NCBI RefSeq assembly: GCF_023821985.2
Contig: NZ_CP098805.1
Coordinates: 4,708,501 to 4,772,500 of the forward strand
Direction of reading: 5' to 3'
Length of the DNA: 64,000 nucleotides
From: Dyadobacter chenhuakuii
GTDB lineage: Bacteria > Bacteroidota > Bacteroidia > Cytophagales > Spirosomataceae
The notes below the pieces were generated by a model that searched no databases, was not told the DNA's origin, and worked only from the letters and a program-made list of their open reading frames with translations. Each line of letters begins with the position of its first letter. Positions within the stretch are counted from its first letter, which is position 1. Made by a program: the position numbers and the translations under genes. This document shows, piece after piece, positions 34,701 to 42,527 of the stretch.

Positions 34701-35218
34701 TTGTGGACTCTTCGCTGGAACGCTTGCAGGTGAAAGTGAGCGGATTTGTAGAAGGAAGGCACATTCTGGTTTGCAATGGCTGCCGCGTTCCGCTGCGCAG
34801 TTCGGGGATTAAGGGTGAGTTTGTTTCGGGAATTCGATACAAAGCCTGGAACCCGCCATCGGCATTGCACCCGACGATCGGGGCCGATGCGCCGCTCGTT
34901 TTTGACATTGTGGATACCTGGAATAACCGTATATTGGGCGGTTGTACTTACTTTGTTTCACATCCGGGAGGCCGTGCTTTTGATACTTATCCGGTGAACA
35001 GTTTTGAAGCAGAATCACGTAAAATAAGCTTGTTTCAGGGTTTTGGGCATACGCCATCTGCCAAGCAGGAAGTGCCTATTCTGGAAAAATCGACGGGTGC
35101 GGTGTCACGTTTTATTGCTGAGACGAAGAAAGAGATGAAGAGCGACACGCCGATCGAATTAATTAATCCGGAGTATCCGAATACGCTGGATTTACGTAAA
35201 TACTGGAAATCAAAATAG
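31793..35218 (+). CDS. Transglutaminase-like protein fused to DUF2126
   Basis: A 1141-residue two-part protein. Residues 1-270 are a bacterial transglutaminase-like cysteine protease/amidase domain with a Bact_transglu_N head and the triad Cys181 ([11 protein letters not shown]), His230 (DLHAWTEAY) and Asp246 (GLDPTSG). From about residue 310 the DUF2126 domain begins ([35 protein letters not shown]); published comparative analysis relates it to glutamine-synthetase-like COOH-NH2 ligases. It contains conserved segments [16 protein letters not shown] and [27 protein letters not shown]. It is the first gene of a three-gene operon. No signal peptide, so cytoplasmic. Substrate unknown. Confidence 0.9.
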   Translation: [1141 protein letters not shown]

Positions 35219-35248
35219 ATTTTTAGTACAAACCCTACTTACTACATT

Positions 35249-37804
35249 ATGCTTACCGAGGCTCCTGTGGATCTTTTACAATCCTATCAAAACGGACTCA
35301 CATCTTATGACGAAGTGCTGGATTTGAACGGGAAGGTAAAGCCGTACTGGAAAGCGCTATTTTCTCAGCTGGAAAGGCTGGGCATGGATGAACTGAAAAT
35401 CCGGAACCAAGAAATCATCAGCAAGCTCCGGGAAAACGGGGTGACTTATAATGTATACGGCACGCCCGACGGCCTTAACCGTCCCTGGCAGCTGGACCCT
35501 ATCCCTTTTTTAATTGAACAAAAAGAATGGAACGGCATTGCAAAAGGCTTGCAGCAGCGCGCAATCCTGATGGATCTGATCCTGAAAGACCTTTACGGAC
35601 CCAGAAACCTGGTGAAAGACGGCATTATCCCGGCAGAACTCGTTTTTGACAACACCGGCTTTTTCCGCCCGTGCATTGACATAAAAGTGCCGGGCAATAA
35701 TCAGCTGACCATGTACGCGGCCGATATGTCGCGCGGGCCCGATGGGCAGATGTGGATTGTGGACAACCGCACGCAGGCTCCGTCCGGGTCGGGTTATACA
35801 TTGGAAAACCGTGTGGTAATGAGCAAGCTGCTTCCCGAATTGGCTGAGGGAATGTATGTTAGCAAGCTGTCGCCTTTTTTTAACAGTCTGCAAAACACAG
35901 TTTTAAAATTATCGGATAAAAGAAAAGACGCGCCGAACATTGTTTATCTCACGCCGGGACCAAATAACGAAGCCTATTTCGAGCACGCTTATCTGGCTTC
36001 CTACCTGGGCTATACACTCGCGCAGGGCGACGATCTGCTGGTTCGTAATGGCTGCGTTTGGTTGAAATCCATTGATGGTTTGCAAAAAGTGGACGTGATC
36101 ATCCGCCGTATCGACGACGACTGGTGTGATCCGCTTGAACTGCGCGAAGATTCCCGTTTGGGCGTTCCCGGATTATTGCAGGCCATCAGGCTTGGTAATG
36201 TGCAGGTTTTGAACCCGCCGGGGACGAGTGTTTTGGAAAATCATGCATTTCATGCCTTTATGGGCAATATTTCCAATTATTTTTTAGGTGAAAAACTGAT
36301 TATGCCCTCCGTGGCCACCTGGTGGTGCGGGCATGTGAAAGAGCTCAATTACGTGCTGGAACACATGGATGAGCTGATCATTAAGAAAGCAAATCGCAAA
36401 ACGAAATTCAGGTCAATTTACGGGAGGCTGATGACTTTTGCTGAAAAGGAAGAGCTGAAAAAAATGATCATTCAGCGGCCGCACGAGTTCATTGCACAAC
36501 AGGAAGTGAGCTTGTCCACAACGCCGTCCCTCATCAATGGCAACATTGAGCCGCGTTATGCTGCATTAAGGGCATTTATGGTAGCCGATGAAAGTGGTTA
36601 TCACGTCATGCAAGGCGGACTGACGCGGAGCTCACCGGTTAAGGACCGTTTTGTGATTTCAAATCAATATGGCGGGTTGTCGAAGGACACCTGGATTGTG
36701 TCGGACAAAACGGAAGACATTCAGGAAAAGATCGTTTTGACTTCACCGATCTCGGTTAACAAGCACGTCTCGCTCCCCAGCCGCAGCGCGGAAAATCTGT
36801 TCTGGATAGGGCGTTATTGCGAGCGGACGATGGCCGTTATCAAGTTTATGAACATTACGATCAATGTGCTTAACCTGGACAGGAATTTCGGCGGCTCAGC
36901 GAAGCAGGAGCACATTAAGATCCTGTTGCAATCACTCACACATTTGTCTTCCACTTATCCGGGTTTTCTGGAAGAGGAGGATTTAATGTCAGATCCTTAC
37001 ACTGAGATCATTGACCTGATTTCCAACACCAGCCGTCCAGGCACCATTGCGGCCAATATCGGTGCATTTCTGAATGCTGTTGCAGCGGTGCGGGACCAGT
37101 GGGACCAGGAGATCTGGCGGATCGTGGATTTGATCGATAATGGTTATCATGAGATCCGCAATGCGTCGTCGATGCATAACAATAACATTCAGAAGACTCT
37201 TGATGGATTGTTCAATAATATGTTCACGTTTTTGGGCGTGATAGCAGAAAGTATGCCGCGCGACAACAGCTTTTTGCTCCTCGAAACGGGCAAGCTGATC
37301 GAGCGCATCCTGTCGCGGATCAGTGTTATCCAATCTAATTTTGGTGTAAAAAACACGCCTGGCGTTGAAAATGAGCTGATCGAGGCGACATTGATCAACC
37401 ATCATTTGCTGGTAAATTACCGGCAGATCTATAAGTCGCATTTGAGCGTGGAAGCGATGCTGGATATGGTTTTGTTGGAAAAAACATTGCCTTACTCGCT
37501 GGTTTATATGCTCGATGAGCTGAAAAACAACATTAGCAAGCTGCCCGTAACAACCCGGAGCGAAAGGCTTAATGAGGCGCAGAAATTCGTTTTGAAGGCG
37601 GCCACATTGGTCAAGCTGGCGGATGTGAGCGATTTGAGCAAATGCAATGTGGGATTGGAAAGACGGGAATTGTTCAACCTCCTTTCGGAAGTATCCAAGC
37701 TCATCAGCTCCGTTTCGGTGAACCTGACCAACATGTATTTCAGCCACACTTTTATGCATCATTCATTTTACGATCCGATGGATTACGATACGGATGAAAT
37801 ATAA
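35249..37804 (+). CDS. Circularly permuted ATP-grasp protein fused to alpha-E domain
   Basis: An 851-residue protein 30 bp downstream of the DUF2126 gene. The first about 480 residues form a circularly permuted ATP-grasp (DUF404/DUF407 type): NVYGTPDGLNRPWQLDPIPFLI, ADMSRGPDGQMWIVDNRTQAPSG, IVYLTPGPNNEAYFEH and VDVIIRRIDDDWCDPLELR. The rest (about 510-845) is an alpha-E domain (DUF403), opening with LPSRSAENLFWIGRYCERT and wholly helical. ATP-grasp enzymes form amide bonds from a carboxylate and an amine. In many proteobacteria the two parts are separate genes; here they are fused. Confidence 0.9.
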   Translation: MLTEAPVDLLQSYQNGLTSYDEVLDLNGKVKPYWKALFSQLERLGMDELKIRNQEIISKLRENGVTYNVYGTPDGLNRPWQLDPIPFLIEQKEWNGIAKGLQQRAILMDLILKDLYGPRNLVKDGIIPAELVFDNTGFFRPCIDIKVPGNNQLTMYAADMSRGPDGQMWIVDNRTQAPSGSGYTLENRVVMSKLLPELAEGMYVSKLSPFFNSLQNTVLKLSDKRKDAPNIVYLTPGPNNEAYFEHAYLASYLGYTLAQGDDLLVRNGCVWLKSIDGLQKVDVIIRRIDDDWCDPLELREDSRLGVPGLLQAIRLGNVQVLNPPGTSVLENHAFHAFMGNISNYFLGEKLIMPSVATWWCGHVKELNYVLEHMDELIIKKANRKTKFRSIYGRLMTFAEKEELKKMIIQRPHEFIAQQEVSLSTTPSLINGNIEPRYAALRAFMVADESGYHVMQGGLTRSSPVKDRFVISNQYGGLSKDTWIVSDKTEDIQEKIVLTSPISVNKHVSLPSRSAENLFWIGRYCERTMAVIKFMNITINVLNLDRNFGGSAKQEHIKILLQSLTHLSSTYPGFLEEEDLMSDPYTEIIDLISNTSRPGTIAANIGAFLNAVAAVRDQWDQEIWRIVDLIDNGYHEIRNASSMHNNNIQKTLDGLFNNMFTFLGVIAESMPRDNSFLLLETGKLIERILSRISVIQSNFGVKNTPGVENELIEATLINHHLLVNYRQIYKSHLSVEAMLDMVLLEKTLPYSLVYMLDELKNNISKLPVTTRSERLNEAQKFVLKAATLVKLADVSDLSKCNVGLERRELFNLLSEVSKLISSVSVNLTNMYFSHTFMHHSFYDPMDYDTDEI

Positions 37805-38669
37805 GCTGATTCACAAAACGGAATATAAATACGCGGAGGCGGTCAATAATTATCATAGTCTGGTGTGCCTCGCGCCGCGCTCGCTGCCGAATCAGCTGTG
37901 CCAGAATTTCGACATTCAAATTTCCCCCGAACCTTCGCAGATCATCGACCGGAAGGATTTTTACGGAAATACAACCCATTATTTCTCCCTGCATTCCCCG
38001 CACAAAACGCTTACCGTACTCACAACAGCCATGGTGGAGCGGCTTACCGAGGAAACCGGGTCTTTGTTTTTGCCCTCCGAAATCTCCTGCGAAGCAGCCC
38101 GTCAGCAACTTCTGGGCGACCGGGCGCTGAAAATTTCGCTGCTGGAATACATGCTGCCGAGCCCTATGATCAAATGGGATCAGGAGGTGCGGAATTTTGC
38201 AAAAGATTGTTTTCAGGAAGGAATGCCGCTATATGCTTGTGTGGAAGCGCTTTGCGCCAAGATTTTCCATGAATTCGATTTTGTTCCGGATTTTACAACC
38301 GTGCATACGCCTATTAAGGATGTTATTGCAGCTAAAAAGGGTGTTTGCCAGGATTTTTCGCATCTGGCCATTGCCTGCATCCGGAGTTTCGGCTTTGCTG
38401 CACGCTATGTGAGCGGCTATCTGGAAACGCTGCCGCCGCCCGGAAAGCAGAAATTACAAGGCTCGGATGCGTCGCATGCCTGGATCTCGGTGTACATTCC
38501 CGACTTCGGCTGGTGCGATTTTGACCCGACCAATAACATTGTTCCCGGTGAACGGCACATTGTCACTGCCTGGGGCCGCGATTACAGCGACGTGCCACCA
38601 TTGAAGGGCATCATTTTCAGTTATGGAAAACACACGCTGAAAGTGGAAGTGGATGTAATTCCCGTGTGA
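37794..38669 (+). CDS. Transglutaminase-like cysteine peptidase (second)
   Basis: A 291-residue protein whose start lies 11 bp inside the preceding gene, a strong sign of translational coupling. It has a Bact_transglu_N head (about 1-80) and a transglutaminase core with Cys185 (KKGVCQDFSHLAIAC), His228 (SDASHAWISVY) and Asp244 (CDFDPTNN), then HIVTAWGRDYSDVPPLKG. This triad is for cleavage or transfer at an amide bond. Together with the ATP-grasp and DUF2126 ligases it suggests a make-and-break cycle for a peptide or peptide tag. Cytoplasmic by lack of a signal peptide. Confidence 0.9.
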   Translation: MKYKLIHKTEYKYAEAVNNYHSLVCLAPRSLPNQLCQNFDIQISPEPSQIIDRKDFYGNTTHYFSLHSPHKTLTVLTTAMVERLTEETGSLFLPSEISCEAARQQLLGDRALKISLLEYMLPSPMIKWDQEVRNFAKDCFQEGMPLYACVEALCAKIFHEFDFVPDFTTVHTPIKDVIAAKKGVCQDFSHLAIACIRSFGFAARYVSGYLETLPPPGKQKLQGSDASHAWISVYIPDFGWCDFDPTNNIVPGERHIVTAWGRDYSDVPPLKGIIFSYGKHTLKVEVDVIPV

Positions 38670-38689
38670 AGAATAGTTAATATAAAGAA

Positions 38690-38720
38690 TTTGAGAATTG
38701 GCCTCATTTCTCTAATTTTA
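38690..38720 (+). promoter_or_regulatory. Putative promoter for pdhB
   Basis: TTTG (38690-38693) and TAATTTTA (38713-38720; one mismatch to TAnnTTTG) are 19 nt apart. The implied leader is about 115 nt. Confidence 0.4.
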
Positions 38721-38841
38721 CACATCATTTTGAAATAAGTATACAAAACGTCTTTTAATGTAACCAAGCAGTTTAAAATCCTGCACTTCGCATGGATTGG
38801 CAATGGTTTCTTCTAAGAATTAAATAATTATAAAATTACGA

Positions 38842-39822
38842 ATGAAAGAATTAGCATTCAGAGATGCCATTCGCGACGCCATGTCGGAAGAGATGCGCCT
38901 TGACAAGAGTATTTTTTTAATGGGAGAGGAAGTTGCAGAATACAACGGCGCCTATAAAGCAAGTCAGGGAATGTTGGACGAATTCGGTCCCGAGCGCGTG
39001 ATCGATACGCCTATTGCTGAGCTTGGCTTTGCCGGGATCGCAGTAGGAGCTGCCGGAAACGGACTTCGCCCGATCGTTGAATTTATGACTTTCAACTTCT
39101 CTCTTGTTGCGATCGACCAGATCATCAACAGCGCAGCGAAAATTCTTTCCATGTCTGCCGGCCAGTATGGCTGCCCGATCGTTTTCCGCGGACCAACCGG
39201 TAACGCAGGACAATTGGGAGCGCAGCACTCGCAGAACTTTGAAAACTGGTTTGCTAACACGCCCGGTCTGAAAGTAGTAGTTCCTTCGAACCCATATGAT
39301 GCGAAAGGACTTTTGAAATCGTCTATCCGCGACAACAACCCGGTAATCTTCATGGAATCGGAAGTAATGTACGGTGATAAAATGCAGGTTCCGGAGGAAG
39401 AATACCTGATCCCGCTGGGTAAAGCAGATGTGAAACGTCAGGGCAAGGATGTTACCATTGTTTCTTTTGGTAAAATGATCCCCCGCGTTGTGATGCCAGC
39501 CGTTTTGCAATTGGAAAAAGAAGGCATTGACGTAGAAGTGGTTGATTTGAGAACTGTTCGTCCTATCGATTATCCTGCGGTTATTGAATCTGTTAAGAAA
39601 ACAAACCGCTGTGTGGTTGTGGAAGAGGCCTGGCCGCTTGCATCTATCTCAACAGAAATTACTTATCACATTCAGCGTCATGCATTTGATTATATGGATG
39701 CACCGGTGATCCGCGTAACCAACCGCGATGTGCCGCTTCCATACGCACCAACATTGATCGAAGAAATCCTGCCTAGCGTTAAGCGTGTGGTGGAAGCAGT
39801 AAAGTCGGTGCTTTACAAATAA
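38842..39822 (+). CDS. pdhB: Pyruvate dehydrogenase E1 component, beta subunit
   Basis: A 326-residue subunit that, with E1-alpha and thiamine pyrophosphate, decarboxylates pyruvate. Motifs: LAFRDAIRDAMSEEMRLDKSIFLMGEEVAEYNGAYKASQGML, VIDTPIAELGFAGIAVGAA, FRGPTGNAGQLGAQHSQNFENWF and VVVEEAWPLASISTEI. The QLGAQHSQ segment and overall length fit PdhB rather than the branched-chain enzyme. No pdhA or E2 gene is adjacent; a DksA-like gene follows 34 bp later. Confidence 0.93.
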   Translation: MKELAFRDAIRDAMSEEMRLDKSIFLMGEEVAEYNGAYKASQGMLDEFGPERVIDTPIAELGFAGIAVGAAGNGLRPIVEFMTFNFSLVAIDQIINSAAKILSMSAGQYGCPIVFRGPTGNAGQLGAQHSQNFENWFANTPGLKVVVPSNPYDAKGLLKSSIRDNNPVIFMESEVMYGDKMQVPEEEYLIPLGKADVKRQGKDVTIVSFGKMIPRVVMPAVLQLEKEGIDVEVVDLRTVRPIDYPAVIESVKKTNRCVVVEEAWPLASISTEITYHIQRHAFDYMDAPVIRVTNRDVPLPYAPTLIEEILPSVKRVVEAVKSVLYK

Positions 39823-39856
39823 GAAGTTAAAGAAAAAGACAAAGCCATTTCTCGTT

Positions 39857-40240
39857 ATGCAAGAAGAACGCACAAGATATTCGGAGGAAGAGTTGAGGGA
39901 ATTTGAAGAACTCATTCGCGGAAAACTCGAAGCGACAATGAGTGAGCTTAATTATATCAAGGGAGGTTTAAGTAAGAAGAACGACAGTGGTACGGAAATC
40001 ACTGCTGGTTCGGCCAAGCTTGTAGAAGACGGCGCCGACGCCAGCGAACGTGAGAACCTGAGCCAGTTGGCTGCCAGATTACAGAAATACTCGATCCAGC
40101 TTGAAAACGCCCTGGTCCGCATCAAAAACGGCACCTACGGCATCTGCATTGACACCGGCAAGCTGATTCCTAAGGAAAGATTAAGAATCGTTCCTCATAC
40201 CCAGCAAACCATCGAAGCAAAGCTGAGAAGAGCGAGCTAA
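39857..40240 (+). CDS. TraR/DksA-family protein with degenerate zinc finger
   Basis: A 127-residue DksA-like protein. An acidic coiled-coil region (about 8-95; EEELREFEELIRGKLEATMSELNYIKGG) is followed by the C-terminal finger region NGTYGICIDTGKLIPKERLRIVPHTQQTIEAKLRR. Only Cys97 of the four canonical zinc cysteines remains; the partner position is Thr100 and the second pair is lost. DksA proteins enter the secondary channel of RNA polymerase and tune transcription with ppGpp. A zinc-independent form is plausible. It may be cotranscribed with pdhB and ends at a terminator. Confidence 0.88.
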   Translation: MQEERTRYSEEELREFEELIRGKLEATMSELNYIKGGLSKKNDSGTEITAGSAKLVEDGADASERENLSQLAARLQKYSIQLENALVRIKNGTYGICIDTGKLIPKERLRIVPHTQQTIEAKLRRAS

Positions 40241-40265
40241 TTCAGGCTTCTGAAATTTATCGTGA

Positions 40266-40302
40266 GCGACAAGTGATCTGCGGATGGCTTGTCGCTTTTT
40301 TG
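40266..40302 (+). terminator. Intrinsic terminator after the DksA-like gene
   Basis: GCGACAAG (40266-40273) pairs with CTTGTCGC (40288-40295), followed by six T. Confidence 0.8.
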
Positions 40303-40368
40303 TTTATGAAGCGGGAGAATTGCCAGTTATTTGAATTAATGTAAATTTACTTATTGCCTTCAAACAAT

Positions 40369-40629
40369 ATGCAGAACACTAACAAACCAAATATTCCATC
40401 AAGGCTCCTTTGGGAATTTGATTACGATAGTTTCGATTTTAAAAAATCGTATAAAATTGTAATTGAGCGGGTTTTAGAACGGGGGAATCTGGACAACTGG
40501 CGGGAAATGATCAGGTTCTATTCCAAAAGTCAAATTTTGGAGACGATTGAATGGTCATCTCAAATAGATGAAAAGGACAAGCGCTTTTCCAGATTATTCA
40601 TTAACTCTGACTTTGTGAATGTTGTATAA
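40369..40629 (+). CDS. DUF6922-like antitoxin candidate
   Basis: An 86-residue protein starting at ATG 40369. The segment IPSRLLWEFDYDSFDFKKSYKIVIERVLERGNLDNWREMIRFY is typical of a small family found ahead of nucleotidyltransferase toxins. It overlaps the toxin-like gene by 11 bp, as in type IV or related toxin-antitoxin modules. No helix-turn-helix is obvious, so it may act by binding or otherwise opposing the partner rather than as a repressor. Family naming is from memory. Confidence 0.7.
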   Translation: MQNTNKPNIPSRLLWEFDYDSFDFKKSYKIVIERVLERGNLDNWREMIRFYSKSQILETIEWSSQIDEKDKRFSRLFINSDFVNVV

Positions 40630-41257
40630 AGACCCTTTCGTAATTCATCCGGATACGTTTAAGCTGATTCAGCGAATCCAGGCTATTCCTGAGTTGAAAA
40701 ACTTTTATCTGGTTGGAGGCACTTCCCTCGCATTACAAATCGGACACCGAAATTCCATCGATATCGACCTGTTTACGAATGTAACATTTGAAACAAGTGA
40801 GTTAATCGAGTTGCTACGCGAATCCTTCAAAGTAGAAGTTGCCTATCAAAAGAGTACAAATAATCTTTTCACCTTTATCGATAACATCAAGACAGATTTC
40901 ATTCGCCATGATTATACATTGATAAAACAGCCCCAAATAGAAGAAGGAATTACTTTGTTAGGTTTGGAAGATATCGCAGCTATGAAAGTGAATGCCATTA
41001 TAAATTCCGGCAAGCGACTGAAAGACTTTGTGGACATTTACTTTCTGCTCGAACACTTTTCGCTGAATGAAATTATTTCATTTTTTGAAACAAAGTATCC
41101 ACACATGAACCCGTTAATTGCATTGAAATCGTTATCCTATTTCTATGATATAGATCCCGAAATGGATCCACCTAAAATGAAGGTTAAGCTGCCAATTTCG
41201 AAGATTCAGCAACGCATAGAGCAGGCTATTATCTCAGGAAACAAGCTTTTCCAATAA
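40619..41257 (+). CDS. AbiEii/AbiGii-type nucleotidyltransferase toxin
   Basis: A 212-residue protein of the DNA polymerase beta-like nucleotidyltransferase fold. FYLVGGTSLALQIGHRNSIDIDLF carries the GS-like motif at 33-36 and the catalytic Asp48/Asp50 pair. A second conserved block, LEDIAAMKVNAIINSGKRLKDFVDIYFLL, includes a lysine and aspartate typical of AbiEii. Members of the family act as toxins by adding nucleotides to tRNA, giving abortive infection or stabilising genomic regions. It ends 1 bp from the convergent sbcD gene. Confidence 0.85.
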   Translation: MLYKDPFVIHPDTFKLIQRIQAIPELKNFYLVGGTSLALQIGHRNSIDIDLFTNVTFETSELIELLRESFKVEVAYQKSTNNLFTFIDNIKTDFIRHDYTLIKQPQIEEGITLLGLEDIAAMKVNAIINSGKRLKDFVDIYFLLEHFSLNEIISFFETKYPHMNPLIALKSLSYFYDIDPEMDPPKMKVKLPISKIQQRIEQAIISGNKLFQ

Positions 41258-41258
41258 A

Positions 41259-42482
41259 TCAGTTTTCCTCCTCAGTCCCTAAAACCTCCCTAAAAACCGC
41301 CATTAATCCATCGGAGGGTTCCTGGCCTTTGTTTTTGGTTTTGAAGTATTCCTGGAAGAGCTTTTCCATGCTTAGGGAAAGGTCGATTTCGGAAGTGGTG
41401 GTTGCGAGTTCGCTCTTTTTGATTTGGGGGATGATCTGGATGATGCCGGGATGGGCTTCGTTCAGGCGTTTTTTGTCGGTGGCTTCCAGGTAATTGTTGG
41501 AAACGATGGTAAGTTCAATGAGGTCTTCACTGTGCTCGCCGAGCCATTCGATGGCTTTGTCAATGTCGTTAAAGCTTCTTCTGCGTAGTTTTTTGCCTTT
41601 GGTGAGCTCGATCGCGCGGTAGGAAACGAGCTTTCCGGCTTCTGCTTCTATCAGGACCACATATTTGGTTTGGTTCGCTTCCGAAAAGCTGTAAGCGAGC
41701 GGGCTGCTGGAATAAATGGCTGGCGCTGGTGTTTTATCAATAACCTGGTAACGGTGCAAATGTCCGAGGGCAATGTAATGTATTTTGTCCGGGAAATTTT
41801 CGGTATAAATGGCTTGTGCGCCACCAATGTGCAGGATAGGGCGCTCTTCCTCAGGCTCTTCGGGCACCGGCTCGCCTTTTTTCATGACGAACAAATGGGT
41901 AATCAGTAAATTGAAGCCCGCATCATCCAGATACTTGTCTGCTAGTTCCTGCCAATGCTGTTGCAAATGGACGCGAAGCGCTTCTTCTGAATCTTCTACA
42001 CCCAAAAAAGTCTTCAAACGCTGCTCGTTCGCATAAGGTGTGTGCAGAATTCTTAACGGGAAACTGGCATTAGGAAGCTCAATTTCAACAAATCCTTTCG
42101 CAGTCCGAAGAATGTCAACCTTCGCCTGCGTGCAGAATTGCGAGATTTCGGTGTTTGGAAAACCAACAAAAATGATCCCGCAAACTTTCGCCAATGCGTC
42201 CGGAACCTGAATGCGTTCCGGGGAATCGTGGTTGCCTGCAATGGCGATCACAGCGCGGCTCCCGTTGGCGGAGAGGCGGTGTAATGTGCTGTATAATAGC
42301 TCTGTGGCTTCCGAAGAAGGATTGAAATTATCAAACAAATCTCCTGCTACGACAACTGCATCGACCTGCTCGGCTTCGGCGATCTCACAAATTTCTGCCA
42401 GCACGAGCCGTTGTTCTTCGAGCCTGGAATAATTGTCGAGCTTTTTACCAATGTGCCAGTCGGCGGTGTGGAGGATTTTCAT
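41259..42482 (-). CDS. sbcD: Exonuclease SbcCD subunit D
   Basis: A 407-residue Mre11-type nuclease. Metal-binding motifs are ILHTADWHIGKK (Asp8, His10), VVVAGDLFDNFNPSSEA, IAIAGNHDSPERI and ALGHLHRYQ. SbcD cleaves hairpins and DNA ends with the SMC-like ATPase SbcC. sbcC normally follows sbcD directly, but here the downstream position is occupied by the convergent AbiEii-type gene, so its partner must be elsewhere. Divergent from the deacetylase gene by 45 bp. Confidence 0.93.
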   Translation of the reverse strand: MKILHTADWHIGKKLDNYSRLEEQRLVLAEICEIAEAEQVDAVVVAGDLFDNFNPSSEATELLYSTLHRLSANGSRAVIAIAGNHDSPERIQVPDALAKVCGIIFVGFPNTEISQFCTQAKVDILRTAKGFVEIELPNASFPLRILHTPYANEQRLKTFLGVEDSEEALRVHLQQHWQELADKYLDDAGFNLLITHLFVMKKGEPVPEEPEEERPILHIGGAQAIYTENFPDKIHYIALGHLHRYQVIDKTPAPAIYSSSPLAYSFSEANQTKYVVLIEAEAGKLVSYRAIELTKGKKLRRRSFNDIDKAIEWLGEHSEDLIELTIVSNNYLEATDKKRLNEAHPGIIQIIPQIKKSELATTTSEIDLSLSMEKLFQEYFKTKNKGQEPSDGLMAVFREVLGTEEEN

Positions 42483-42527
42483 TTTGTGTGATTAATTTAG
42501 CGAAAATAACATTTCATCCGGTAAGAA

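Noticed and set aside
36989-37762. A 257-codon frame on the minus strand inside the ATP-grasp/alpha-E gene
   Set aside because: It is an antisense shadow of a clear conserved gene; its amino acid content (His/Gln-rich) reflects the complement of the real codons.
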